A stretch of 43,517 nucleotides of DNA, from assembly GCA_017395425.1 (NCBI GenBank), contig JAFPUM010000055.1, positions 1 through 43,517 on the forward strand, read 5' to 3'. Positions 1 through 7,337 of this stretch are shown here, in pieces. The number at the start of each line of letters is the position of its first letter. The stretch's first letter is position 1. The stretch comes from Clostridia bacterium. GTDB taxonomy: Bacteria > Bacillota > Clostridia > Oscillospirales > Acutalibacteraceae. The notes below the pieces were generated by a model, which did no database searches, was not told the origin of the DNA, and was given only the letters and a program-made list of their open reading frames with translations. A program made the position numbers and the translations under genes.

Positions 1-545
1 ACAACGACAACAACGACAACAACACCACCAGCAGCACAAGCAATACGGGCACGGGCACAGGCACAAACCCCACCAACCCCGGCGGCACCGACAGCAACCG
101 CTACAAGTTTACCCTCGACAGCGTATTCACATGGAAAAGGCAAACCAACGGCGGAATGCCGGTGGTCGTGAAAGACACGGTGGGAGATGACAGCACAACC
201 TATGACAAACTGGTGGCAGTGTATGTAGACGGAGCCCGTCTTACCCGGAATGTTCACTATACGGCAACCCGCGGCAGTATCAACATCACGCTGCATCAGG
301 ATTACCTGAAAACCCTCAGTGTTGGCACCCACACGCTTTACGTCCAACTGGAAGACGGTTATGTGCAGAATACTTTCACTATCACGGCGTCCAGCAGCGG
401 CAGTGATCCGGAAAAGGGCGATTCCCCTAATACCGGCGAAGAGGACGGCTCGTTGATTTTCTACGTCTGGCTGGTCATCGTTTCCTTCGGCGGCGTCGGC
501 AGTCTGCTCGTCCTGAAGAAAAAGATGAAGCACGCTTACAGATAG
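1..545 (+). CDS. Sortase-anchored surface protein, C-terminal part
   Basis: The reading frame is open from the left edge (first full codon at base 3), so only the C-terminus is seen. A low-complexity Asn/Thr/Ser/Gly linker comes first. It is followed by a roughly 85-residue beta-rich module with the pattern YDKLVAVYVDG...GSINITL...YL.TL..GTHTL, which resembles the X2-type Ig-like modules common in clostridial surface proteins. The end is a cell-wall sorting signal: SPNTG at 423-437, a hydrophobic segment (LIFYVWLVIVSFGGVG) and a basic tail (KKKMKHAYR). SPNTG is a variant of LPXTG. I infer that a sortase cuts after Thr and attaches the protein to peptidoglycan. The binding function cannot be told from this fragment. 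A terminator follows directly. Confidence 0.85.
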   Translation, partial: NDNNDNNTTSSTSNTGTGTGTNPTNPGGTDSNRYKFTLDSVFTWKRQTNGGMPVVVKDTVGDDSTTYDKLVAVYVDGARLTRNVHYTATRGSINITLHQDYLKTLSVGTHTLYVQLEDGYVQNTFTITASSSGSDPEKGDSPNTGEEDGSLIFYVWLVIVSFGGVGSLLVLKKKMKHAYR

Positions 546-591
546 ACGCGGGTTTTCCGGACGGATGGATTCTGGAAAAAAGATAAAAAAT

Positions 592-635
592 ATCGTCGGA
601 CACGGTCGAAAGACAATGTCCGGCGATTTTTTTTT
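592..635 (+). terminator. Rho-independent terminator of the surface protein gene
   Basis: An 11-bp stem (ATCGTCGGACA pairing with TGTCCGGCGAT, one G-T wobble) has a 14-base loop and is followed by a run of nine T. It lies 47 bases after the stop codon. Confidence 0.85.
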
Positions 636-674
636 GAAATTTTTTAAAAATAAAAAAAAATAAAAACAAGCCCC

Positions 675-700
675 CAACCTTTTCCGTTTTGCCTGCGTAT
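675..700 (+). promoter_or_regulatory. Candidate ECF-type promoter of the sigma factor operon
   Basis: CAACC at 675-679 and CGTAT at 696-700 are 16 bases apart and 43 bases before the sigma factor start. AAC-type -35 and CGT-type -10 elements with this spacing are typical of autoregulated ECF sigma factors. No good sigma-A hexamers are seen here. A near copy lies in front of the DUF4349 gene (22099-22128). Assignment to this sigma factor is inference. Confidence 0.5.
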
Positions 701-742
701 ATCATTATGAAGGCACAAGATCAAAGGAAGTGATGACAGAGA

Positions 743-1222
743 ATGGAAGAGTGGATTGCCCGGCATGGCAAGCGGCTTTACGCGCTGTGTATCCGCTTAT
801 GCGGCAGCACCTATGAAGCTGACGACCTATATCAGGAAACGTGGCTGCGGGTATACAGCAAGCGCGGTCAGTATGACCCGCTGCAGCCCTTTGAACCGTG
901 GCTCACTGCCGTGTGCGTCAATGCCTACCGCGATCTGCGGCGGAGGGAACGCTTTTCACGTCTGATGGCGCCCTTCTCCGACACAGAGGAAAAGGAACGC
1001 GTGCTGACATCGGTGCCAGACAATACGCCCGCCGTCGAAAACGCGGAATTGTGGGAAGCGGTGAGGTCATTGCCGGAAACATACCGTACCGTCATCGTGC
1101 TGCATTATTACAGCGGCTACGACGTGCGGGAAATGGCGCGCATTCTCACCGTGCCGGAGGGTACCGTGAAATACCGGCTGCACCGGGCACGGGAATTATT
1201 GAAAGGAGGACTGACACCGTGA
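743..1222 (+). CDS. ECF-family RNA polymerase sigma factor
   Basis: This is a 159-residue sigma-70 protein of the extracytoplasmic-function class. Region 2 is seen at about residues 20-90 (DDLYQETWLRVYSK, the core-binding and -10 recognition part). Region 4 is seen at about 110-155 (LPETYRTVIVLHYYSGYDV followed by the helix-turn-helix VPEGTVKYRLHRARELLK). The length and the lack of regions 1 and 3 fit ECF factors. AAAGGAAG lies 12 bases before the ATG. The stop overlaps the start of the next gene (GTGA), which indicates translational coupling to a membrane protein that could hold it inactive. The probable targets are its own operon and the DUF4349 gene at 22051, judged from shared upstream sequence. 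Confidence 0.93.
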   Translation: MEEWIARHGKRLYALCIRLCGSTYEADDLYQETWLRVYSKRGQYDPLQPFEPWLTAVCVNAYRDLRRRERFSRLMAPFSDTEEKERVLTSVPDNTPAVENAELWEAVRSLPETYRTVIVLHYYSGYDVREMARILTVPEGTVKYRLHRARELLKGGLTP

Positions 1223-1680
1223 AACACAACGGATATATGACGCTGACAGATGAATCGCTGGAACAGCGGCTGAGCGCCATGACGCAGGAGGGTATCCGCG
1301 ACGCGGCGCAGGAGGAGGAACTTCCCGCGCCGCCGATCGTCAATCTCTACCGGCTGGAACGGGAAGCCGAGCGGCGGCGGGATGACCGTGCGTTGAAACT
1401 CACGGCGGCGGCGGCAGTGATTTCGGTGCTGCTGATGACCCTGACAGTCACGGCAGCGGCGGTGTGGACGACAGCGCACGGCGAGGAAATCCGCCGCCTG
1501 CCGACTGTTGCGCGGATGCTGGGATTCTGGCAGGATTACGGTCGGGAACTGACAGCAGGTCTGACGGCGGCGGCGGCGATGACGCTGCTGGGGTCGCTGG
1601 TCTGCGCGGTGCTGCTCATAAAACACAGGGATATGCTTCCCTTCCTGCGGGACGATAGACGGGAAGCATGGTTGGTATGA
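1219..1680 (+). CDS. Two-helix membrane protein, probable anti-sigma partner
   Basis: The start is the GTG at 1219, which overlaps the sigma factor stop and follows AAAGGAGG at 1202-1209 with ideal spacing. The product has 153 residues: a charged cytoplasmic N-terminus of about 60 residues, a first membrane helix (LKLTAAAAVISVLLMTLTVTAAAVW), an outside loop of about 30 residues, a second helix (LTAAAAMTLLGSLVCAVLLI) and a short basic tail. No named domain is recognised. Translational coupling to an ECF sigma factor and the membrane topology with a cytoplasmic N-terminus suggest an anti-sigma factor, but there is no zinc-binding HxxxCxxC motif, so this is inference from position. Confidence 0.7.
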   Translation: MKHNGYMTLTDESLEQRLSAMTQEGIRDAAQEEELPAPPIVNLYRLEREAERRRDDRALKLTAAAAVISVLLMTLTVTAAAVWTTAHGEEIRRLPTVARMLGFWQDYGRELTAGLTAAAAMTLLGSLVCAVLLIKHRDMLPFLRDDRREAWLV

Positions 1681-1697
1681 TGAAAGGAGAATGAAAG

Positions 1698-2825
1698 ATG
1701 GCTGTTAGTGTGACTTTCGTTATGGCACTGGTAATGCTGCTGCTTGGTCTGGCGGTGCCGGTGGGACTGGGGGTTTATGTCTATCAGGACGCGAAAGCAA
1801 GAGGCATGGAGCCGCTGGCATGGGCATTGATCGCGGCGCTCGCGCCGAGCTTTATCGGACTGATTATCTATCTGGTGGCGCGGCGGGATTATGAAATACT
1901 GTCCTGTCCGAACTGCGGCTGCCGGGTGACGGAATCGTATGGCACCTGTCCCCAGTGCGGACAAAAACTCCGCGCGAGCTGTGAGAACTGCGGCACGCTG
2001 CTGCGTCCCGAATGGAAACTCTGTCCGCAGTGCGGCAGAGAGATGGAGCAGACGCAGACCTTTGCCCAGCCGGTGGTGGGACGCGGCGCGGGAAATAAGA
2101 AACTCATGGTGATTGTGGCGGCGATTCTGCTGATTCCGGTGATACTCGCGGCAGGCGTAGTGGTTGCCTTTGTCGGGCTGAGAGCCTATACCGATTCCGT
2201 ATCGGAGAGTGACGTTATCACGGAAGCCGTGTTGGACGATCATCTCACGGCACAAATCTTCCGCGACATGACCGATTATCGGGAATACGATGTGATTCCG
2301 CTGGACAAGGCTGATCTGGGAAAGGACGCGAAGAAATGGGTCAGGCAGTGCCGGAAGGGGGAGAAGGGCATTTATGCCCGCACCTATTCCAAAAATCAGA
2401 CCGGCGATTACGGCGACGTCCGCGGCAGCGGCATGTATGACATCACCTATGACTATACCGTGGTGGTGATTCATGATGACGAACCGTATGATTTCACATC
2501 GGGCGGATTTTCCCATTATGGCGATGAGGAATTTCTGATTACCGAGGAGATTTCCCAGACGTTCATCCGGCTGGCTTCCTCGGAGGACCGCAAGCAGGTC
2601 AAGGAATACGGCAACGTCTTTGTGCTGCGCTTTCCGTCGGCATATGACATCGACTTTACCTACGCAAACGGATACTCGTCCACTATGACTGCCAAACGGG
2701 TGAGCGAAAGCCTTGAACTGGTGCTGACGGACAAAGCGGGCAGTGAGACATTTTCCTACACCGTACCGTTTGACAAGGATTTCTATTCGCCGCTCGGACA
2801 GGAGAAAGACAGGGTCGCGGAGTAA
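1698..2825 (+). CDS. Zinc-ribbon membrane protein of the ECF operon
   Basis: The product has 375 residues. Two helices at about 5-28 and 40-60 enclose a short loop (YVYQDAKARGMEPLAW) like that of PLDc_N-type membrane modules. Two double-cysteine ribbons follow on the cytoplasmic side (C70/C73 with C84/C87, C95/C98 with C109/C112). A third helix is near 135-160, and a C-terminal domain of about 210 residues, predicted outside the cell, matches nothing I recognise. AAAGGAG precedes the ATG, and the gap to the previous gene is 17 bases, so this is the third gene of the sigma operon. A zinc ribbon inside, a helix, and a sensor-like domain outside suggest signalling or an envelope-stress role; this is inference. 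Confidence 0.8.
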   Translation: MAVSVTFVMALVMLLLGLAVPVGLGVYVYQDAKARGMEPLAWALIAALAPSFIGLIIYLVARRDYEILSCPNCGCRVTESYGTCPQCGQKLRASCENCGTLLRPEWKLCPQCGREMEQTQTFAQPVVGRGAGNKKLMVIVAAILLIPVILAAGVVVAFVGLRAYTDSVSESDVITEAVLDDHLTAQIFRDMTDYREYDVIPLDKADLGKDAKKWVRQCRKGEKGIYARTYSKNQTGDYGDVRGSGMYDITYDYTVVVIHDDEPYDFTSGGFSHYGDEEFLITEEISQTFIRLASSEDRKQVKEYGNVFVLRFPSAYDIDFTYANGYSSTMTAKRVSESLELVLTDKAGSETFSYTVPFDKDFYSPLGQEKDRVAE

Positions 2826-2842
2826 AGCGGTCGATAAATCAC

Positions 2843-2871
2843 TTGCCTTTTGCCAACCGGTGTGGTATGAT
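2843..2871 (+). promoter_or_regulatory. Promoter with repeated -10 elements
   Basis: TTGCCT at 2843-2848, a 17-base spacer and TATGAT at 2866-2871 make a sigma-A promoter. TGG stands just before the -10, giving an extended -10. Three more TATGAT hexamers follow at 9-base steps inside the tandem repeat. It drives the macro-domain gene at 2943. Confidence 0.6.
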
Positions 2872-2899
2872 AGGTATGATAGGTATGATAGGTATGATA
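2864..2899 (+). repeat. Four perfect tandem 9-bp repeats (GGTATGATA)
   Basis: Four identical 9-bp units run without interruption and end 43 bases before the macro-domain start codon. Each unit carries TATGAT, one mismatch from the -10 consensus. Perfect short tandem repeats can change copy number by slippage, which here would change the number and spacing of -10 boxes. Confidence 0.95.
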
Positions 2900-2942
2900 A
2901 AAATATCCTATTTCCATCACACAGCAGGGAGGCAATTTTGGT

Positions 2943-3917
2943 ATGAACCGATTCCGCGTATTTCTGAAAAACTTTACGGCAGGGCGCAAAGCGCTGGTAA
3001 AACGTATGGGCATTTATCTTGGAACCGCGCTGGCGGCGTTTGAGGTGGTCAACATCTTTCTGGAGGACGGCGCGATGGCGGAATTCTGCGCGAATACGTC
3101 GCTATTCGGGGTCAGTCTCAAGTCCATGCTCACCAATGTTTTATTATATCTGGGCGTGGGAGCGCTGCTGGCGGTCATACGGCAAAGCGCCTTTGCCCAT
3201 TATACCGCCCGGATCGCGGGGACAGACGTCACGCTGGAAATTTCCATGGCGGATATTTTTTCCAATAACGGTGAATTGGTGGTTCCCTGTAATACCACCT
3301 TCGCGGGACGGAGCGACGTAATCGGCGACAAAAGCATTCAGTCCCAGATGACGGCGCGTCTGCGTCAGCCCAAGGACAGCAAGCTTTCCAATGACGAATA
3401 TTTTGAACAAACGGTCAGAGAAGCGCTGGGCACCCCTGCCTGTCAGTCACGCAAACTGCCGCAGCAGCGGGAACTGGCGGGACGACTCTATGACGAATAT
3501 TCCTACGGTACAATGGCAAATGTCACCCTGCCGCTGGACGGCAAGTCCCGGAATGTGATTCTGCTGGCGGTCGCGCAGATGCAGGAGGCGCACAAGCCCC
3601 GTACCGACGGCATCCGCCTGATGCAGAGCATTGACGATATGTGGGAGCAGATCGCGCAGGACCGTACCCGTGAACAGACGCTGGTGGTGCCGGTGATGGG
3701 AACAGGCAGCGCGGGCATTACCGACAAGCCCCAGCAGACCGTGGCGCGCTACATTCTGCGCACCTTCGCGGATAACGCGTCCCGATTGGGCATCCGCCGG
3801 CTGATTCTCAGCGTCTACCCGCAGGATTATCTGGACAATAAGATTGATCTGGAAGAACTGCGCGCCTATGCCGATTATCTCTGCCGCTTCCCCGACAGCG
3901 ATTTTGATATCAGATGA
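2943..3917 (+). CDS. Two-helix macro-domain protein resembling a type II Thoeris effector (ThsA macro/DUF6430)
   Basis: The product has 324 residues. Two membrane helices (about 22-40 and 60-79) are followed by a cytoplasmic macro-type domain. The C-terminal part shows YGTMANVTLP (188-197), a run of about 45 residues leading to the ligand-loop sequence VPVMGTGSAGI (249-259), and IRRLILSVYP near the end. This order is that of DUF6430/ThsA_Macro proteins, in which a TIR enzyme makes a modified ADP-ribose signal and the TM-macro protein disrupts the membrane during phage infection. That mechanism is family knowledge. No TIR gene lies in this window, so a defence role here is inference. AGGGAGG at 2926-2932 sets the start. 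The gene has its own promoter and its own terminator, so it is a single-gene unit. Confidence 0.75.
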   Translation: MNRFRVFLKNFTAGRKALVKRMGIYLGTALAAFEVVNIFLEDGAMAEFCANTSLFGVSLKSMLTNVLLYLGVGALLAVIRQSAFAHYTARIAGTDVTLEISMADIFSNNGELVVPCNTTFAGRSDVIGDKSIQSQMTARLRQPKDSKLSNDEYFEQTVREALGTPACQSRKLPQQRELAGRLYDEYSYGTMANVTLPLDGKSRNVILLAVAQMQEAHKPRTDGIRLMQSIDDMWEQIAQDRTREQTLVVPVMGTGSAGITDKPQQTVARYILRTFADNASRLGIRRLILSVYPQDYLDNKIDLEELRAYADYLCRFPDSDFDIR

Positions 3918-3952
3918 TGTTTCAAAACGGATGCATGTCCGGATACGCAGCG

Positions 3953-3989
3953 AAAAGACCCGTCGAAGCCAAAGCCCGACGGGTCTTTT
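3953..3989 (+). terminator. Terminator of the macro-domain gene
   Basis: A 13-bp perfect stem (AAAAGACCCGTCG with CGACGGGTCTTTT) has an 11-base loop. The A-rich and T-rich stem ends would let it work in both directions. Confidence 0.9.
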
Positions 3990-4070
3990 CTGATTAGGAG
4001 AGAAAAAAGATATGGAGATATCGTGAAAAAGAAGATAGTCGTAGTAAAATGCGGAGCGCTAAGATAAACG

Positions 4071-4108
4071 CATTCATTGCGCATTACGCATTACGCATTA
4101 CGCATTGT
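4071..4108. repeat. Degenerate heptamer repeat island (GCATTAC units)
   Basis: Three GCATTAC units run at 7-bp steps from 4081 to 4101, with a fourth degenerate unit (GCATTGT) and an imperfect lead-in. It belongs to the dispersed heptamer-repeat family also found at 8648, 36813, 37866 and 40557. It overlaps the last codons of the minus-strand gene ending at 4091 and supplies that gene's stop codon. Confidence 0.8.
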
Positions 4109-4555
4109 AAATTGTCTGATGAAAGCGGCGATCAGGAAGACGGCGGCGGCAATCCAGTAGAAGAGATCATAATCCGATACACGCCCGGAGATTTCAATAA
4201 TGCCTCTGATCAGACAGCCGCTCATGAGGATTGCCACGCCGGAATGCCACAGCAGACAGGCTTGCCGCGAGAAGGGGAGCGCCTGACTTCGCAGCGCCAG
4301 CAGGTTGAAGGGCAGCACCCCCAACACCAGCGGCGCGAGGAACATCATCCGCATGAAATCGGAGGATTCGCCGAAACTGAACCGTTCGTAAATGAGGCAG
4401 AACACGATGCTGAAAAGCGTGACGCCAAGATAGGTCCGCGCGGTGCGGCGGTAAAGGCTTGCCGCGTTTATCGGTGCGGAATCCCTCACCGCGAGGGATT
4501 CTCCGATAGGATAAATCTTTTTGTTCTGATTAATAGCCGATGTAAACAATATCAC
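4091..4555 (-). CDS. Small multi-helix membrane protein, unknown
   Basis: The product has 154 residues with about four hydrophobic segments (LGVTLFSIVFCLIY; MMFLAPLVLGVLPFNLLAL; WHSGVAILMSGCLI; LFYWIAAAVFLIAAFI). No family is recognised. The GTG start at 4555 overlaps the end of the phosphodiester glycosidase gene by 26 bases, so the two are co-transcribed; an in-frame start further in is possible. The last residues (FTMRNA) and the stop lie inside a heptamer repeat island, so the original C-terminus has probably been replaced or trimmed by the repeat. Confidence 0.65.
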   Translation of the reverse strand: MILFTSAINQNKKIYPIGESLAVRDSAPINAASLYRRTARTYLGVTLFSIVFCLIYERFSFGESSDFMRMMFLAPLVLGVLPFNLLALRSQALPFSRQACLLWHSGVAILMSGCLIRGIIEISGRVSDYDLFYWIAAAVFLIAAFIRQFTMRNA

Positions 4556-5681
4556 TCACTGCCCTTTCTGAAATTCTGTTGCCGTTGGTGGTGGGGTTGT
4601 TGACCACCTGACCGTTGAAGACCATCGTGGAGGAACCGCCGCCGTCGAGATTATAAGCGGTTTTGCAGCCGTATTGCTGCATGAGCTGTGCCAGCTGATA
4701 GAGGGAAAGCCCTTCGCTTTCATTGGTTCTGCCGTCGGACACCACCAGAATATAGTGCAGGTCGTCGATGATGCCGATCGCCGTGCGGGGATTGTCCGCC
4801 ATCGCGCGTCCCACCTCGTCGTTTTCGGAAACAGTCACTTTTCCGTTCTGTACCAGTGCGGGACCGAACGACAGCAGGTTGTAGACGCCGCTGTCGAGAA
4901 GCTGCTGCGCGGTGACGTCCTTTTCATTGATGATGCCGAAGGAACCGTCGCGATAAATGACCAGATCCTCACTGTCGGAACTCTTGCGGACGGTGTCGCG
5001 GTAGAGAACGCCGTTTTTGATGACATAACCCTGACTGTTCGCGCCGTAGTAATCGCCGTTAATCGCGAGAATAGCGTTGTGATCGGACGCGATAGCGGAG
5101 GTCTTTTCGGTGACGTTGCGCCCGAAGGCGTTCTGCGCGAGGGCGGTCTTGAGATACGCCGCGGAGGACAATTGCACGTCCGCGATGTAGACCGTCGTAT
5201 CATTCGACCTCACGGTATTGATCTGAACGGAAATTTTTCCGTCCGAGTAGGAGGTATCGGTCAGTGTTTTCTGAATGGTTTCATTACTTTGGGCATTGTC
5301 GTTGGTTTGTGTGTTATCGCTGCTCTGCGTTTTGCCTTTTGAACTGTCCGAACTGCCGGAACTGTCAGAAGAGGAACTGCCATTCCGGCTGCCCTTGCTT
5401 TTTTTGCCGCCGCTGGGACGTGTGCGGCGGGAAGATCGCCCGCTGCCGTCGGCACTGTCGGTTCCGGGTTTGTGCCTTTCCATACGGGAATGCTCCTGGT
5501 TATTCTCACCGTTGTCGATGCGTTCGAGCGGTGACTGCTCGGATGTTTCCGCTGTCTCCGAAACGACGGTCTGCACCGACGGAATCAGAAAGGTTTTGAG
5601 CAGTACATACGCGTTGAGCGAAGTCAGCGTGACGGCAAATACCGTCGCGTAAACAAAAGGTTTTTTGAAGAAATCTTTCAT
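4530..5681 (-). CDS. Membrane-anchored phosphodiester glycosidase (NAGPA domain)
   Basis: The product has about 383 residues. An N-terminal membrane anchor (FVYATVFAVTLTSLNAYVLL) is followed by a long Ser/Asp/Asn/Lys-rich linker (about 45-145), then a NAGPA/YoqZ-type domain. Seen motifs are AILAINGDYYG, PRTAIGIIDD and the family signature NLDGGGSSTMVFNG near the C-terminus. The family cleaves GlcNAc-1-phosphodiester or related exopolysaccharide linkages; the substrate here is unknown and the domain is predicted outside the cell. An upstream in-frame ATG exists at 5696, but GGTGATC, complementary to the 16S rRNA end, lies just before the ATG at 5681, which is therefore preferred. Confidence 0.88.
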   Translation of the reverse strand: MKDFFKKPFVYATVFAVTLTSLNAYVLLKTFLIPSVQTVVSETAETSEQSPLERIDNGENNQEHSRMERHKPGTDSADGSGRSSRRTRPSGGKKSKGSRNGSSSSDSSGSSDSSKGKTQSSDNTQTNDNAQSNETIQKTLTDTSYSDGKISVQINTVRSNDTTVYIADVQLSSAAYLKTALAQNAFGRNVTEKTSAIASDHNAILAINGDYYGANSQGYVIKNGVLYRDTVRKSSDSEDLVIYRDGSFGIINEKDVTAQQLLDSGVYNLLSFGPALVQNGKVTVSENDEVGRAMADNPRTAIGIIDDLHYILVVSDGRTNESEGLSLYQLAQLMQQYGCKTAYNLDGGGSSTMVFNGQVVNNPTTNGNRISERAVSDIVYIGY

Positions 5682-5821
5682 GTCTCGATCACCCATTCCG
5701 TTTGGTATTGGTTTGTGGGAATGTTGTTTCTGTATTCCCTTGACCTTATGGCATTATTGTAATCGGGCAAACTTAAAATAACTTAAAAAACAGAAAAATT
5801 TTTTTGAGTTTTTTATTTTTT

Positions 5822-7156
5822 TTATTTTTGTGATGCGGGCTTACGCAGCCGCTTTTTCCTGAATATCAGAAGACCGCCTGTTGCAAGCAGCACTGCCGCC
5901 GGAGACAGCCATATGGCAATCGGGAGATTGTTCCGTATGCCGGAGGATTTTTCCGGCAAAGGTGGAAGGGTTTCTTCCGCCAGCAGTGCGCCGCAGGCAG
6001 TACAGGTCTGGCGGCGAAGACCTTCCTTGGACGTAGTGGGGGGAATGACGGTTTCCCAGTGCGGTTTGATGTGGCGGGGCGGGGTAAATGACTCGCGCCA
6101 TGTATGCCCGCAGGTCTGGCAGAGATAGGTGGTATAGCCCCATTCGGTACAGGTGGGCGGAGTGACGCCGACCCGATACTGCGGCTCGTCACATTTTTCC
6201 GGACGCAGTACCGTGGTATAGTCGGTAGATTCATTCCGGGTGAACTGCTGGGAATTGTCCGTCATCTCAATCGGGGGATCAAGCCGTTCACCGATGTAAG
6301 CGGCGCAATAGGCACGGCGGTCGGGGTTATCCTCAAAGAATGAAATCTGTCCTTCCACAAAATTCCGATTGACCCGCCCTGCCCGCCAGTCCGGTTCTCC
6401 GTTGAAATACATCCCGGTCAGACCGCCGTTGTGGACATAGCCGTGACAGGAATCATAGCCGTCAATGCGGATCATGCAGTCGGTGAAATGACCGGTGCCG
6501 CTCGCGAGCAATCCGCCCATGAACTGTTCGCAGCGTGACCCGGTGCGCCGGTCCTCAAAGAACAGCGTGGCGTCGGCGCGGCACCCGTCAAAATCCGAGA
6601 TGCCGTAGCCCGCCAGTCCTCCCACGCCCACGTTGACGCCCTTGCTGATCATGTTGACGCAGCCCTCAACCGAACAGCCGGAGAAGGTACTGTTTCTGAC
6701 ATAGCCCGCCAGCAGTGCCGCGAAGCAGCTCCCGTCGTTTTGGACGGAGATTTCCGCGCCGGTCAGGTGCAGATTTGATACGGCAGCGTTCTCCACCGTG
6801 GAAAACAGTCCGGCGAAGGTCGTGTCGTAGGGCTTGAGATTGCCGTCGGCGGTGGTGCGTACTTCGTGCCCTGTCTGAAGGACGCGGAGATTATAGAGGG
6901 TGTGACCGTCGCCGTCGAAGGTGCCGTTGAAGGGGAGGGGGAGCCAGTTTGTTTCGCCCATGTCAAGGTCGGCGGTGAGACGGTAGTGTGCCGAGGGAGC
7001 GCGGCGGATATCCACCAATTGGTCGGGGGTGGCGATTTCGATGATATCTTCTGTTCCGGACAGCGATTCCGCCCGAGCTGTGACCGAAGGATAAGACATC
7101 CATGTCAGCAGTGCTGCAGTGACGGCGGCGGCACAAATATATAGGAATTTCTTCAC
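5822..7156 (-). CDS. Secreted beta-helix-like surface protein with C-terminal membrane anchor
   Basis: The start is the GTG at 7156, 9 bases after AGAGGAG and behind a good promoter; upstream in-frame ATGs lack a ribosome site. The product has 444 residues with a signal peptide (KKFLYICAAAVTAALLTW...VTARA). A repetitive middle region follows with Gly/Leu-rich turns (FAGLFSTVENAAVSNLHLTGA, split into turns; GVGGLAGYG; GGLTGMYF) like GLUG-type right-handed helices. Next come two Cys-x2-Cys modules (YLCQTCGHTWRE, RQTCTACGALLAEE) of the kind found in clostridial surface proteins. The end is a helix (IWLSPAAVLLATGGLLIF) with a basic tail. No LPXTG-type motif precedes the helix, so it is likely membrane-anchored. 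The ligand is unknown. Confidence 0.75.
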   Translation of the reverse strand: MKKFLYICAAAVTAALLTWMSYPSVTARAESLSGTEDIIEIATPDQLVDIRRAPSAHYRLTADLDMGETNWLPLPFNGTFDGDGHTLYNLRVLQTGHEVRTTADGNLKPYDTTFAGLFSTVENAAVSNLHLTGAEISVQNDGSCFAALLAGYVRNSTFSGCSVEGCVNMISKGVNVGVGGLAGYGISDFDGCRADATLFFEDRRTGSRCEQFMGGLLASGTGHFTDCMIRIDGYDSCHGYVHNGGLTGMYFNGEPDWRAGRVNRNFVEGQISFFEDNPDRRAYCAAYIGERLDPPIEMTDNSQQFTRNESTDYTTVLRPEKCDEPQYRVGVTPPTCTEWGYTTYLCQTCGHTWRESFTPPRHIKPHWETVIPPTTSKEGLRRQTCTACGALLAEETLPPLPEKSSGIRNNLPIAIWLSPAAVLLATGGLLIFRKKRLRKPASQK

Positions 7157-7196
7157 GGTTATCCGGCTCCTCTGGTAAGATGATACTGTTATCATA

Positions 7197-7225
7197 ATAC
7201 TACTCCGTAAGGCAGCCATTGTCAA
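7197..7225 (-). promoter_or_regulatory. Sigma-A promoter of the secreted surface protein gene
   Basis: Reading the minus strand: TTGACA (7225-7220), a 17-base spacer, TAGTAT (7202-7197), about 40 bases before the GTG start. Confidence 0.7.
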
Positions 7226-7255
7226 ATCAAATCGGCAAATCCCGCACAAAAAATA

Positions 7256-7284
7256 TTTACAAACCCAAAAAGCTGTGGTATAAT
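7256..7284 (+). promoter_or_regulatory. Sigma-A promoter of leuCD
   Basis: TTTACA at 7256-7261, a 17-base spacer and a perfect TATAAT at 7279-7284. The leader to leuC is only about 45 bases. No T-box, attenuator or leader peptide fits in it. Confidence 0.88.
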
Positions 7285-7337
7285 GGCTTGTAACCTTTAT
7301 TTCACATATACATTTTTCTCAAGGAGGAATATGCCAC

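Noticed and set aside
4049-4603. Plus-strand open frame of 184 codons across 4049-4603
   Set aside because: It begins in the heptamer repeat, runs antisense to a better-supported membrane-protein gene, and has low-complexity polar composition without a ribosome site.
7285-7337. Leucine T-box or leader peptide before leuC
   Set aside because: The leader is about 50 bases, with no terminator, no T-box core and no run of Leu codons.
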